Assembly (NCBI GenBank): GCA_020161615.1
Contig: JAIUPD010000012.1
Coordinates: forward strand, 62,001 to 126,000
Direction of reading: 5' to 3'
Length of the DNA stretch: 64,000 nucleotides
Origin: Pseudomonadota bacterium
Lineage (GTDB): Bacteria; Pseudomonadota; Alphaproteobacteria; Rhodobacterales; Rhodobacteraceae
Shown here: positions 42,125 through 52,033 of the stretch, piece after piece
Layout of the letters: every line of letters starts with the position of its first letter
Position numbering within the stretch: the first letter of the stretch is position 1
The notes under the pieces: generated by a model
The model's input: the letters and a program-made list of their open reading frames with translations, nothing else
The model's database searches: none
Told to the model about the DNA's origin: nothing
Translations under genes and position numbers: made by a program

Positions 42125-44317
42125 TCAGTCGCGGCGCGCGGCGCTGGCCACGAAGCGTTGCAAGAGCCCGGTGTCGAGGGGCTTGTAGAGCAGCGGCACC
42201 CCGGCGCGGAGCGCGCGCAGCCGCAGCGGTTCGGCCCGGGTCGCGGTCAGCAGGCGCGCGGGCAGGGCGCCGTGACGGCGGGCGAGGTCCTGCATCAGGG
42301 CCAGGCCGGCCTCCTCGTCGCCGGCGCGGGCGTCGATCAGCACGAAATCGGGCGGCAGGCCGATTTCCTCGATCAGCGCCAGCGCCTCGGCCGGGTCCGG
42401 CACGTCGAGGATATTCACCCCCCAGCCGTCCAGCAGATGCGTCAGCGCGCGGCGCATGTCGCTGTCTTCGGCCACCAGAAGCCCGATCAGGTCGCGCGGC
42501 AGGTCGGGCCGGGGGACCGGCGGCGCGGGCGGGGCGGCGGCCGGGGCCTCGGCCGGGGGGCCGAGGTGCAGCACGAAGCGCGAACCGCGGCCCAGGCGGG
42601 AATCGAGCGTCACCGCATGGCCCAGCAGCGCCGAGGCGCGCTCGACGATGGCGAGGCCCAGGCCCATCCCCTCTGACGCCGAGGCGCGGGCGTTGAGGCG
42701 GTGGAATTCGCGAAAGATCGCCTCGCGGTCAGAGTCGGGGATGCCGGGGCCGGTGTCGGTGACCTCGGCCCGGATCCCGGCCTGGGCATGGCGCACGCCG
42801 ACCAGCACGCCGCCCCGGTCGGTGTAGCGCAGGGCGTTGCCGATCAGGTTCTGCAGGATCCGGCGCAGCCAGGTCGGGTCCGAGACGACCACGGCCCCGG
42901 TCGGGCGCAGGCGCAGGCTGAGGCCCTTTTCGGCCGCCATGGGGGCGAATTCCTCGGCCAGACGGGCCAGCAGCGGGCCCAGGGGCACCGGCTGCGGATG
43001 CACCGACAGACGCCCGCTTTCTAGGCGCGAAATGTCGAGGAGCGCGTCGAGGATCGTCTCGACCGAGTGCAACGCCGAGCGGGTCTTGCCCAAGGCATCC
43101 AGCGCGCGGGGGTTCAGGTCCTCATCCTCCATCGAGGCGAGGAACAGTTTCGCGGCCGAGAGCGGCTGCAGCAGGTCGTGGCTGGCGGCGGCGACGAAGC
43201 GCGAGCGGGTGGCATTGGCGCGCTCGGCATGGGCCAGCGCCTCGCCCAGCTCCAGTGTGCGGGCGGCGACGCGGGCCTCCAGCGTCTCGTTGGCGCGGGA
43301 CAGCCCGGCGATGGCGCGGCGTTCGGCGGTGACATCGGTGAAGGAGATGACGAAGCCGCCGTCCGGCATCTCCTGCGCGAAGGCGTCGAGCACCACGCCC
43401 CCTTCGCGCGTGACCTCGAAGCGCAGCGGCTGGCGCGGCGTCGGTCCCGCGACCCAGGCGCGCAAGCCCTCGAAGCGCAGCGACCCGGGCGAGAGGCGCC
43501 CGGCCAGATCGTCGAAGGCGAGGCCGGGGCGGAAGCGGGTGCGGTTCACGGCCAGCAATTCGGCGGCGCGTTCGTTCCAGCCGATCATCCGCGCCTCGGC
43601 ATCGAAAATGCAGACGCCCTGGCTGATATGATCCAGCGTCGCCCGCACGATCCGCGCCTGATCGTCTAGGAGGCGCCCGCGGGCCTCGCGTTCCGCACGG
43701 ATGATGTCGGTGACATCGGTCTGCAGGATCACCGTGCCGCCATCGCCGGTGCGGTGCTCGCTGACCTGCAGCCAGCGGTCGCCTTTCAGCGCCACGGTGA
43801 AGTTGGTGGACCGGTCGCGGTGCCGCCTGAGGCGCAGCACGGCCCAATCCTGGGCGCTGACCCCCTCGGGCAACGAGAGCTGGCCCGAGCCGCTGACCAG
43901 TTCGACATAGCGGGCGAAGCTGAGGCCCGGGACCAGCGCGGGCTGGATGTCGCTCAACTGCAGGCCGAAGCGCGAATTGCACATGACCAGCACGTCGTCG
44001 GGTCCGAAAAGGCCGAACCCCTCCTGCACCGTCTCGATGGCATCGGCGAGGTTGCGGCGCGCGGCCTCGGTCTCGCGGTTGGCGGCGGCGAGGCGGGCGT
44101 TGGACTGGTTCAAGAGGTCCAGCGCCGCCTCCAGCTCGCGCGTGCGGGCGCGGACCTGTTCCTCCAGCATCGCCGCGCGTTCGAATTGGGCATAGGCGGC
44201 GCCGGACAGGTCGGTGCCCTGCTCGACCCGGCGCATCAGCACCTCGACGATCTGCAGGAGCTTGTCGGTCTGGCGGGCGGGGCTGTCCTCGGGGTTGAGA
44301 AGGCTGCGCGCGCTCAC
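42125..44317 (-). CDS. nahK: PAS-domain hybrid histidine kinase (NahK-like)
   Basis: The 730-residue soluble kinase has an N-terminal coiled coil, two PAS-like domains (about residues 100-220 and 230-350), a HisKA/HATPase core and a C-terminal receiver domain. The phospho-acceptor histidine is H380 in ASHDLLQPLSAAKLF, the ATPase has NALRYTD, DTGPGIP and GMGLGLAIV, and the receiver aspartate is D662 in VLIDARAGD. The HDLLQPLSAA pattern is that of NahK/ErcS'-type kinases. The GTG start at 44317 overlaps the stop of the FIST gene as GTGA. In other bacteria this pair is the NosP-NahK haem-NO sensing system controlling biofilm or c-di-GMP output. No partner response regulator is nearby. Confidence 0.85.
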   Translation of the reverse strand: MSARSLLNPEDSPARQTDKLLQIVEVLMRRVEQGTDLSGAAYAQFERAAMLEEQVRARTRELEAALDLLNQSNARLAAANRETEAARRNLADAIETVQEGFGLFGPDDVLVMCNSRFGLQLSDIQPALVPGLSFARYVELVSGSGQLSLPEGVSAQDWAVLRLRRHRDRSTNFTVALKGDRWLQVSEHRTGDGGTVILQTDVTDIIRAEREARGRLLDDQARIVRATLDHISQGVCIFDAEARMIGWNERAAELLAVNRTRFRPGLAFDDLAGRLSPGSLRFEGLRAWVAGPTPRQPLRFEVTREGGVVLDAFAQEMPDGGFVISFTDVTAERRAIAGLSRANETLEARVAARTLELGEALAHAERANATRSRFVAAASHDLLQPLSAAKLFLASMEDEDLNPRALDALGKTRSALHSVETILDALLDISRLESGRLSVHPQPVPLGPLLARLAEEFAPMAAEKGLSLRLRPTGAVVVSDPTWLRRILQNLIGNALRYTDRGGVLVGVRHAQAGIRAEVTDTGPGIPDSDREAIFREFHRLNARASASEGMGLGLAIVERASALLGHAVTLDSRLGRGSRFVLHLGPPAEAPAAAPPAPPVPRPDLPRDLIGLLVAEDSDMRRALTHLLDGWGVNILDVPDPAEALALIEEIGLPPDFVLIDARAGDEEAGLALMQDLARRHGALPARLLTATRAEPLRLRALRAGVPLLYKPLDTGLLQRFVASAARRD

Positions 44318-45453
44318 GGGCGGCCCCCGGGGGGATAGAGGGCGACGCCGGTCAGGGTCTGGTTGACATGCATGGCGTTGAGTTGTTCGCCATAGGTGGA
44401 AAACCCGGTGACGCCATGGTCGCGCAGCAGGGTCGAGATGCGGCCGGTCAGCTGCTTTTCCTGCGCCTCCATCCGGCGCAGGACGCAATCGCAGGCCAGG
44501 ATCGCGGCGGGGCGCTGGGCGCCGGTCAGCCCCGCCAGCGCCTCGGCCAGATGCTCGGCCATGTCCAGGGGTTCGGCCAGCGTCAGCACCAGCCCCTCGT
44601 CAATGGCGGAATAGAAGATCAGGTCGCCGTTCTCGTCCACCTGCCGGATCGAGCGGACATGGTGGCGCCCGCCGACGCGCACGACGACCGGATGGGCGGC
44701 GAAGGTGAAGGGGGTCAGCTGCCCCGGGTCCTTGCCCAGCAGCCGGGCATATTCGCGGGCGGCGGGTTCGGCGTTGATCGCCTGCACGGTGCGACGGGCG
44801 GGATCGGCGCGGGTCACCACCATGCGGGTGTCGGTCGGGCGGAAATGGTCGAATTTGAAGACCTTGACCGGGCAATCAGTGCGCAGGATGGTCACGACGG
44901 CCGCGTTCCGCAGCGCCTTGCCGCCGTGGAAGACGAAGGTTTCCAGAAACCGGGTGCCATCGGCGGCGGAGCCGCCGAACAGGGGCGTGGCGCCGAGGCC
45001 GGGGGAGAGGAGCGAGGCCAGCTCGTCCTCCTTGGCCGAAAGGCCGTCGACCAGCAGGTAGACGAATTCATGCTCCCAATCGGGGTGGCTGCGCGCCAGG
45101 GCGCCCCGCGCCCGGATCAGATCGCCGATGACCGCCTGCGCGTCGAGGGACGACAGGTCCGGGATCAGCAGCGGTTCGGCGGCGAAATGGGCGGCGGGAA
45201 AGGCGGTGGCGACGATCTGGCCCTCGGCATAGCCGGCCGAGGCGATCTCGCCCGCGGTGGTGCAGCCGATCACCGGCGCCGGGGCCAGCGCGCGGGAAAG
45301 GGCGCGCACCAGCCGCTCGCGCTCTGGCGCCTGGGGCGAGACGAAGACCACGACCAGCGCGAAGGGGCCGGGCCCCAGCGACCGCGCCAGCGTTGCTTCC
45401 GCCTGCGGGTCGTCGGCCGCGGTCTCGGCCACGCGCATCAGCTCTGGGGCCAT
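44314..45453 (-). CDS. nosP: FIST-domain sensor protein (NosP-like)
   Basis: This 379-residue cytosolic protein has FIST N (LVVVFVSPQAPERERL, PVIGCTTAGEIASAGY, FGGSAADGTRF) and FIST C (VVRVGGRHHVRSIRQVDENGDL, GFSTYGEQLNAMHVNQTLTGVALY) domains. FIST proteins named NosP bind haem and report nitric oxide to an adjacent histidine kinase. The start at 45453 follows GGAGG. It is translationally coupled to the kinase. Haem ligation is not provable by eye; a histidine in the FIST C region would be expected. Confidence 0.83.
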   Translation of the reverse strand: MAPELMRVAETAADDPQAEATLARSLGPGPFALVVVFVSPQAPERERLVRALSRALAPAPVIGCTTAGEIASAGYAEGQIVATAFPAAHFAAEPLLIPDLSSLDAQAVIGDLIRARGALARSHPDWEHEFVYLLVDGLSAKEDELASLLSPGLGATPLFGGSAADGTRFLETFVFHGGKALRNAAVVTILRTDCPVKVFKFDHFRPTDTRMVVTRADPARRTVQAINAEPAAREYARLLGKDPGQLTPFTFAAHPVVVRVGGRHHVRSIRQVDENGDLIFYSAIDEGLVLTLAEPLDMAEHLAEALAGLTGAQRPAAILACDCVLRRMEAQEKQLTGRISTLLRDHGVTGFSTYGEQLNAMHVNQTLTGVALYPPGGRP

Positions 45454-45524
45454 CGCATCCTCCGTTGCGGAGGCGAGGCTAGGATGCGCTCTGGCGCTTG
45501 TCCAGAGCGGCAGGGGCCGTCCCT

Positions 45525-46274
45525 CTAGCGCAGCAGGCGCGCGGCGAACGCCGGCGACAGCCGGTTGACGAGGCGCAACAGCTTGGCCTTGCCGACCCAG
45601 ATCTCGGCCTGGCCACGCTCGAGCCCGGCCAGCACCGCGGCGGCCGCCTGCGCCGGGGTGATCTTGCCCGACCCGCGCCCCGCGGTCATGTCGGTGGCGA
45701 CGAGAGACATGATCGCCTCGCTCACCCGGACCTGCGGCGCGGCGCGGCTGCATTGGTAGCGCAGCGCCCGGGTGAAGGAGCGCGCCGCCGCCTTGGTCGC
45801 GCCATAGACCGGCGAGGCGGCCTTGGGCGCGATGGCCAGGCCCGAGGTGATGGTGACGATCGCCGCCCGCTCATGGCGGGCAAGGACCGGCAGCAGGCCC
45901 AGGGTCAGGGCGACGATAGCGTCGAGGTTGGTGGCGATCTCCTGCCGGGCGAAGGCGGTGGCCTGGGTGGGCGGCAGCGCGAAGAGGTCCATTTCCCTCT
46001 GCACGCCCGCATTGTTGATCAGGATGTCGATGGCGGGATGGTCGCGAACCAGATCGACGACCAGGGCATCGACCTCAGCGGGCGAGGACAGATCCGCGCG
46101 CCGGCTAATGACCGCGCCCGGGAAGTCCCGTTCCAGTGTGGCAAGACGGGTCTGGTTCTGCCCGACGACAATGACCCGGCAACCGCGCGCCAGCAATTGC
46201 CGGGTCAATTCAAGCCCGATACCCCGCGCGCCGCCGGTCACCAGCGCGGTTCTGCCGTTTAGCGACAGGCTCAT
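45525..46274 (-). CDS. SDR-family oxidoreductase
   Basis: The 249-residue short-chain dehydrogenase/reductase has the cofactor motif TGGARGIG, LINNAGVQ, the catalytic serine in TITSGLA and the YGATK catalytic Tyr-Lys pair. After the catalytic core the protein resembles DltE-type or YdfG-type reductases. Substrate unknown. Its start overlaps the stop of the darcynin-like gene by four bases, so both are one transcriptional unit divergent from a TetR gene. Confidence 0.9.
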   Translation of the reverse strand: MSLSLNGRTALVTGGARGIGLELTRQLLARGCRVIVVGQNQTRLATLERDFPGAVISRRADLSSPAEVDALVVDLVRDHPAIDILINNAGVQREMDLFALPPTQATAFARQEIATNLDAIVALTLGLLPVLARHERAAIVTITSGLAIAPKAASPVYGATKAAARSFTRALRYQCSRAAPQVRVSEAIMSLVATDMTAGRGSGKITPAQAAAAVLAGLERGQAEIWVGKAKLLRLVNRLSPAFAARLLR

Positions 46275-46600
46275 GCCCCTGCCTCCGCCTGTTGGAAGGC
46301 GCGAAAGCCGTTCTCCAGCGCGGGGGTGATCGACACGACGTCGAAATAGGGGGCCGAGATCAGCGGCGTGTTCCGCAGCCGCTCCATGGTGAAATAATAG
46401 GCCAGCATGTCCGAGGTCTCGAACACCGCGATATCCGAGGCGCCGCCGCTAAAGGCTTCGGCGTCGTAAAAACGCATCGTCACGCGCTCGTCGGCCAGCG
46501 CCCGGGCCAGGCTTTCGGCGGCGATGGCGTCGCGCTCGGCGGGCGCGAGGCGCAGCCAGCCGGGGGTTGCGCGCAGATGCACGAAGATGGTCCAGATCAT
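46271..46600 (-). CDS. Darcynin-like protein
   Basis: The 109-residue soluble protein reads MIWTIFVHLRATPGWLRLAP and later MRFYDAEAFSGGASDIAVFETSD and LIS-PYFDVVSI. This fits the small darcynin family, of unknown function and with a dimeric alpha/beta-barrel-like pattern. The ATG at 46600 was chosen over an upstream in-frame start because it gives family length. The gene precedes the SDR gene with a four-base overlap and is divergent from a TetR regulator with a palindromic operator between them. Confidence 0.75.
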   Translation of the reverse strand: MIWTIFVHLRATPGWLRLAPAERDAIAAESLARALADERVTMRFYDAEAFSGGASDIAVFETSDMLAYYFTMERLRNTPLISAPYFDVVSITPALENGFRAFQQAEAGA

Positions 46601-46645
46601 CTCATGTGCCCTCGGGTTGCCTTGGGGGATGCGATGGGGAAAGAA

Positions 46646-46659
46646 TGAGCAATCGCTCA
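46646..46659. promoter_or_regulatory. TetR-type operator candidate
   Basis: TGAGC-AATC-GCTCA is a 14-base inverted repeat in the 88-base divergent intergenic region between the darcynin-like gene and the tetR gene. TGAGCG-type palindromes are frequent targets of TetR-family repressors that control adjacent SDR genes. Confidence 0.68.
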
Positions 46660-46688
46660 GGTTTCTCAACTCGCATCCCGGAGGGGCG

Positions 46689-47300
46689 ATGACCGCGCCG
46701 CTACATCCCCGAAAAAACCCGCGTCAGGCTCGTGCCCGCGCCACCGTGACCGCGATTCTGGAAGCCGCGGCTCGCATTCTGGTGGCCGAAGGGCTGGAGC
46801 GGCTGACCACCAACCGCGTGGCCGAGGTGGCGGGGGTCAGCATCGGCACGCTCTATCAGTATTTCCCGACCAAGGAGGCGATCCTGGCCGAGATCCTGCG
46901 GGACAAGCGGCAGCAGCTTCTGGAGGATATCCGGGCCGCGACCGCCGAGGGGACGGGAGAGGGCTTCGAGGCGCGGCTCTCGCGCTTGGTCGAGGCGGCG
47001 ATCGCCCATCAGCTCGGGCAGCCGACTCTGGCGCGATCGCTGGAGTATCTCGACAGCCTGTTGCCGTTGGAAGCCGAGACGCAGGCCCTGAAAGCGGCGA
47101 TCCTGGAGCGGGTGGCGGGGTTTCTGGCGCGGGGCGGCGTCGCACGGCCCGACGAGAGCGCCCGCGATCTGGTGGCGGCGCTGAGGGGCATGATCGACGC
47201 GGCCGGGCTGGCGGGCGAGACGGACCGCGCGGCGCTTTTCCGGCGCGCGATGCGGCTCGTGCGGGGCTATCTGGACCTGGGGGAAGGGGTTTCGCGATAG
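46689..47300 (+). CDS. TetR-family transcriptional regulator
   Basis: The 203-residue regulator has an N-terminal HTH (AARILVAEGLERLTTNRVAEVAGVSIGTLYQYFPTKEA-like pattern, about residues 20-62) and an all-helical ligand-binding domain. The ATG at 46689 follows a GGAGGGGCG ribosome site. It is divergent from the darcynin-SDR operon and most likely represses it and itself through the palindrome at 46646. The inducer is unknown. Confidence 0.92.
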   Translation: MTAPLHPRKNPRQARARATVTAILEAAARILVAEGLERLTTNRVAEVAGVSIGTLYQYFPTKEAILAEILRDKRQQLLEDIRAATAEGTGEGFEARLSRLVEAAIAHQLGQPTLARSLEYLDSLLPLEAETQALKAAILERVAGFLARGGVARPDESARDLVAALRGMIDAAGLAGETDRAALFRRAMRLVRGYLDLGEGVSR

Positions 47301-47342
47301 GCTGCGACGCCTCCGGCGCCGAGGCCCCAAGAAACGAGACGG

Positions 47343-47420
47343 GGGGCGCGGGGGGCATTCTTCCCCCCCGCGCCCCCCTGAGGATATTTAAGGCGCAAAG
47401 AAGGGCGGGGTCCGCCCTTC
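47343..47420. terminator. Double-hairpin terminator region with repeat core
   Basis: Two stems lie in the 135-base gap between convergent tetR and aspC. The first is a long G/C stem (GGGCGCGGGGGG paired with CCCCCCGCGCCC). The second is GAAGGGCGG-GGT-CCGCCCTTC (47400-47420). Between them is GAGGATATTTAAGGCGCAAA, closely related to the core of the 160-bp repeats at 5685 and 9579. Confidence 0.65.
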
Positions 47421-47435
47421 CACGGGGGCAGGCGC

Positions 47436-48695
<1,260 letters not shown>

Positions 48696-48752
48696 TCAAG
48701 GGCCAAGGTGGGCCATGCCGCACCGCAGCGCCGACAACCGAGGAGACAGAGA

Positions 48753-49148
48753 ATGGAAAGCTGGTACACCGATGACCGGGCCACGCTGGGCGATCGCCTG
48801 GCGGCCGGGCGCGAGGCGGCCGAGATGACCCAGGCGCAGCTGGCGCAGCGGCTGGGGGTGCGGGCAAAGACCCTGCGCGATTGGGAAAACGATGTGTCCG
48901 AGCCACGGGCGAACCGCCTGCAGATGCTGGCAGCGCTGCTGGGCGTCTCGCTGCGCTGGCTCTTGACGGGCGAGGGCAGCGATGTCACGCCCCCCGAGGA
49001 AGAGCCGCGCACGACCGATCCGGCGCTGAAGGCCGCGCTGGGCGAGGTGCGCAGCCTCAGGGCCGAGCTGCTGGCGATGGGCGAGCGGATGGGACGGCTG
49101 GAAAAGACGCTCCGCCTGCAGGCGGCGGGCAACGGGGACAACAGGTGA
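48753..49148 (+). CDS. XRE-family helix-turn-helix regulator
   Basis: The 131-residue protein has an N-terminal XRE-type HTH (residues about 12-68: LAAGREAAEMTQAQLAQRLG, LRDWENDVSEPRANRL) and a C-terminal heptad-like coiled coil (ALGEVRSLRAELLAMGERMG). The ATG follows AGGAGACAG. It overlaps sdhE by four bases (GTGA), and this regulator-sdhE pairing is seen in Rhodobacteraceae. Target genes are unknown. Confidence 0.85.
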   Translation: MESWYTDDRATLGDRLAAGREAAEMTQAQLAQRLGVRAKTLRDWENDVSEPRANRLQMLAALLGVSLRWLLTGEGSDVTPPEEEPRTTDPALKAALGEVRSLRAELLAMGERMGRLEKTLRLQAAGNGDNR

Positions 49149-49438
49149 TCGAAACGGATCTTGAGAACCGGCTGAAACGGCTGAGGATGCGGTCCTGGCG
49201 GCGGGGGATCAAGGAGATGGACCTGATCCTGGGGCCTTGGGCGGACGAGCGTGTGGCGACGCTCGACGCGGGCGCGCTCGATACCTATGAGGCGCTTCTG
49301 GGCGAGAATGACCACGACCTTTACCAATGGGTGACGGCGCGGATCGGCCAGCCCGGGGCGCAGCCTTTGGGGCCGCAGACCTATGACGGGTTGCTGGGGT
49401 CGATCGCCACCCATGCCGCCGGGCGTCTGAAGGCGTAA
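49145..49438 (+). CDS. sdhE: Succinate dehydrogenase FAD assembly factor
   Basis: The 97-residue protein begins at GTG and has the SdhE signature RSWRRGIKEMDLILG (the RGxxExD motif that binds the flavoprotein) and ENDHDLYQWVT. SdhE promotes covalent flavinylation of SdhA. Its GTG overlaps the preceding HTH stop. A perfect bidirectional terminator follows. Confidence 0.94.
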   Translation: MIETDLENRLKRLRMRSWRRGIKEMDLILGPWADERVATLDAGALDTYEALLGENDHDLYQWVTARIGQPGAQPLGPQTYDGLLGSIATHAAGRLKA

Positions 49439-49472
49439 TGCGGGCGGCCGTCACGGGCCGCGCGCGCCATGA

Positions 49473-49502
49473 AAAAGGCCGGGTCCCGGGACCCGGCCTT
49501 TT
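49473..49502. terminator. Bidirectional intrinsic terminator
   Basis: A 30-base perfect palindrome with an A-run on one side and a T-run on the other (AAGGCCGGGTCCC and its complement at the core). It lies between the convergent sdhE and the PPC-like gene. Confidence 0.9.
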
Positions 49503-49519
49503 CCTGTGTCAGGCGGCGA

Positions 49520-50503
49520 TCACTTGCCCGCGGGCGCCTGCGGCTGCTGCACGGCGGGGCCGCTGGCCGAGAAGGTGATCGAGGCGTCGCAGGTCGACTG
49601 GCCGAAGGTGCCGACCCAGATGTCATAGCGCCCCTCGACCGCATCGCCGATCTGGATGGCCGGCTGCAGGTCGGTGGCATCGTCGTTGAAGACCCACGAG
49701 GTATTCGGGTCGTTGACCAGCAGCGTCGTGTCGCAGCTGCCCTGCACGGCGATGTCGAGCGTGGTCACCTGGCCCTGGGTGTCGAGGTAGAGCGAGAAAT
49801 CGGGCGCCTGGGCGACATAGCCATGCGCCTGAATGCCGCATTGGTTGTCGAAGAGGTCGACGCCGCCCCCGGCCACGACCTGACGGCTGTCACCGCCGGC
49901 CCCGGTGGTCAGGCGCACTTCGGCGCCGCCCAGCGACCAGTCGGGGCAGGTGGGTTGTGCGGGCTGCTGGGGTTGCTGGGGCGGGGTGGTGCCGCCGGTC
50001 GAACCCGCCGGGGGGAAGGTCTCGGCGATCAGTGTCGCCTGGCAGGCCTGCTGGTTGTAGCTGCCGATCCAGATGTCGTATTGACCCGAGGCCGCGTTCG
50101 GCAGCCGCAGGCGCGGCTGCAGGGTCCCGTCCTCGTCATCGTTGAAATGCCACTGGCCCGAGAAATCGTTGACCAGGAGCGTGGTGTCGCAATCGGTCTG
50201 CACGCGGAATTCCAGGTCGCGGCCCATGTTGCGGGCGTCGTACTGGAGGGTGAAGTTCGGCGCCGGGGTAATATAGCCCACGCCCTGAACGCTGCCGCAA
50301 TTGGCGAGGTTCAGGCCGCCACCGGCGAAGAGCGGGTATTGCTGCGCCGTCCAGGCGGTTTCGGCATCGGTCGAAATCGGGATGCCCCCCAGCTGCCAGT
50401 CCGGGCATTGCTGCGCGGCGGCGGCGCCGGCCAGACCGACGCTGACCGCGCCGCCCGCGGCGGCGATCAGAAATCCTTGCTTGAAACGGGTGTAAATCGA
50501 CAT
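49520..50503 (-). CDS. Exported protein with two PPC-like repeats
   Basis: The 327-residue protein has a signal peptide (AVSVGLAGAAAAQQ) and two homologous domains of about 130 residues joined by a Pro/Gln/Gly linker. Each domain has CDTTLLVND, then W-FNDD, then QP-hydrophobic strands, then G-YDIW-G, ending with a cysteine-containing strand. The D-x-LLVN...FNDD...G-Y-IWVG spacing resembles pre-peptidase C-terminal (PPC) beta-sandwich domains, which often bind calcium or carbohydrate. Paired cysteines in each repeat suggest disulfides in the periplasm. The start at 50503 precedes the signal peptide. The neighbour at 50728 is a single-domain relative. Confidence 0.72.
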   Translation of the reverse strand: MSIYTRFKQGFLIAAAGGAVSVGLAGAAAAQQCPDWQLGGIPISTDAETAWTAQQYPLFAGGGLNLANCGSVQGVGYITPAPNFTLQYDARNMGRDLEFRVQTDCDTTLLVNDFSGQWHFNDDEDGTLQPRLRLPNAASGQYDIWIGSYNQQACQATLIAETFPPAGSTGGTTPPQQPQQPAQPTCPDWSLGGAEVRLTTGAGGDSRQVVAGGGVDLFDNQCGIQAHGYVAQAPDFSLYLDTQGQVTTLDIAVQGSCDTTLLVNDPNTSWVFNDDATDLQPAIQIGDAVEGRYDIWVGTFGQSTCDASITFSASGPAVQQPQAPAGK

Positions 50504-50727
50504 GGTTGCTCCTGAAAAAGTAGGCGTTGCGGGGCGAAGCCTGGAACCGATTTCGGACTCAGTCAAGGCACATCCCGATCCCCGGGGTTTCAGCACTTGG
50601 TGAGAATCCTGCAACAATTCGTGGCAGTTCGACGGTTGGTCGGCCTGAGGGGCGGCAGCGTTCAAAGGAATGTCGGCTTTTCTTGCCCCTCGGGCCTGGT
50701 CCCTTGGCAGGACGGCGGCCGGGGGCG

Positions 50728-51189
50728 TCAGAAGGTCTCGATCTGCAGTTCGGCCTCGCAGCTTTCCATGCCATAGGTGCCGACCCAGATGTCGAAGCGG
50801 CCGCTCGGTGCGTTGTCGATCCTCAGCGCGGGATCGGTGCCGTTGGCATCGTCGTTGAAAAGCCATTGGCCGTTGCTGGCATTGACCAGAAGCACCGCGT
50901 CGCAGGCGGCCCGCACGCGGATTTCCAGCGCCCGGCCCATGCCCAGGGCCTCGTACGCCATGGTGAAATCGGGCGATTCGATCACATAGCCCGCGCCCTG
51001 CGTTTCGGGGCAGGTGGCGAGGTCGATGGTGCCGCCGGCGATGACCGGGGTCGCCTGGGGGACATAGGCGGTTTCGGCGGTGTAGCTGAGCGCCGCGCCG
51101 GGCGTCTCGTAGCTGGGGCAGGCTTGGGCTGCGGCCGGAACGGCGAGCGCCAGAAGGGCAAGGGCGACGGGGAGGGAGGGGAGGGTCAT
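50728..51189 (-). CDS. Exported single PPC-like domain protein
   Basis: The 153-residue protein has a signal peptide (LPVALALLALAVPAAAQA) and one domain with the same order of motifs as the repeats in the gene at 49520: CPSY, GYVIESPDFTM, CDAVLLVNASNGQWLFNDDA, GRFDIWVGTYGMESC. The two genes are clearly paralogous and on the same strand, but a 224-base gap (50504-50727) separates them, so they may be expressed separately. Function unknown. Confidence 0.7.
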   Translation of the reverse strand: MTLPSLPVALALLALAVPAAAQACPSYETPGAALSYTAETAYVPQATPVIAGGTIDLATCPETQGAGYVIESPDFTMAYEALGMGRALEIRVRAACDAVLLVNASNGQWLFNDDANGTDPALRIDNAPSGRFDIWVGTYGMESCEAELQIETF

Positions 51190-51360
51190 GCAGGGCTCCT
51201 GACAGGGTTACGGGCACAAGATCATGGGGTTCGGGACGGGTCAATCGCTGCCGGTCGCGCGGCGAGGCAGAAAAATCCGCGGGCTTAACGCCTTGTTTGC
51301 AATTTGTGGTGCATTCTCTGTCAATCGAACCGAACGAAAGTCACAAGGCCGGAGACGCGC

Positions 51361-51876
51361 ATGAGTTTTCACAGCCAGGTCAGGGGACCGTCCGACGACG
51401 GTGCCGAAGGCAGTGCCGAACTGCTGCCGCGCTATCTCGATTCGCTGTCGCTGGTGGAAAGGCTCCACCGGCTGCTGCTCGATGTCATCAAGGACGAATT
51501 CGAGCGGCTGGGTATCCTCGACATCAATGCCGTGCAGGCGCTGTTGCTGTTCAACGTCGGCGACAACGAGGTGACGGCGGGCGAGCTGAAGTCGCGCGGC
51601 TATTACCAGGGCTCGAATGTCTCGTACAATCTGAAGAAACTGGTCGAGAACGGCTATATGCACCACGCCCGATGCGAGATCGACCGCCGCTCGGTCCGGG
51701 TCCGCCTGACGCCGAAAGGGCAGGAGGTGCGCGATGTCGTGGCCGACCTCTTTGCCCGCCATGCCGAGGGGATGGAGGGCAAGGGCATCGTCGGGCTGGA
51801 GGAACTGGACGGCATCAACAATTCGCTCAAACGGATGGAGCGCTACTGGACCGACCAGATCCGCTATATCTATTGA
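51361..51876 (+). CDS. MarR-family winged-helix regulator (LdtR-like)
   Basis: The 171-residue protein has a winged-helix domain with FNVGDNEVTAGELKSRGYYQGSNVSYNLKKLVENGYM, which is the MarR recognition region, and a dimerisation helix ending ERYWTDQIRYIY. The pattern resembles LdtR of Rhizobiales/Rhodobacterales, which controls an L,D-transpeptidase and stress tolerance. That assignment is tentative. The ATG at 51361 was chosen on length. It is divergent from the PPC-like gene at 50728. Confidence 0.8.
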   Translation: MSFHSQVRGPSDDGAEGSAELLPRYLDSLSLVERLHRLLLDVIKDEFERLGILDINAVQALLLFNVGDNEVTAGELKSRGYYQGSNVSYNLKKLVENGYMHHARCEIDRRSVRVRLTPKGQEVRDVVADLFARHAEGMEGKGIVGLEELDGINNSLKRMERYWTDQIRYIY

Positions 51877-52033
51877 ATGGCGCCGGGCTGGTTCTTCTGG
51901 ATCAGCCCGGTCAGCGCCGCGACCAGAAGACTTGTGAGACCCTTGCCGTAACGCCGGGACAGGTCATAAAGCGAGCGCCCATTGAACGACACCCCTGAAG
52001 CAGGGGCTCCGTGCGACTATCGGCGACTCGTGG

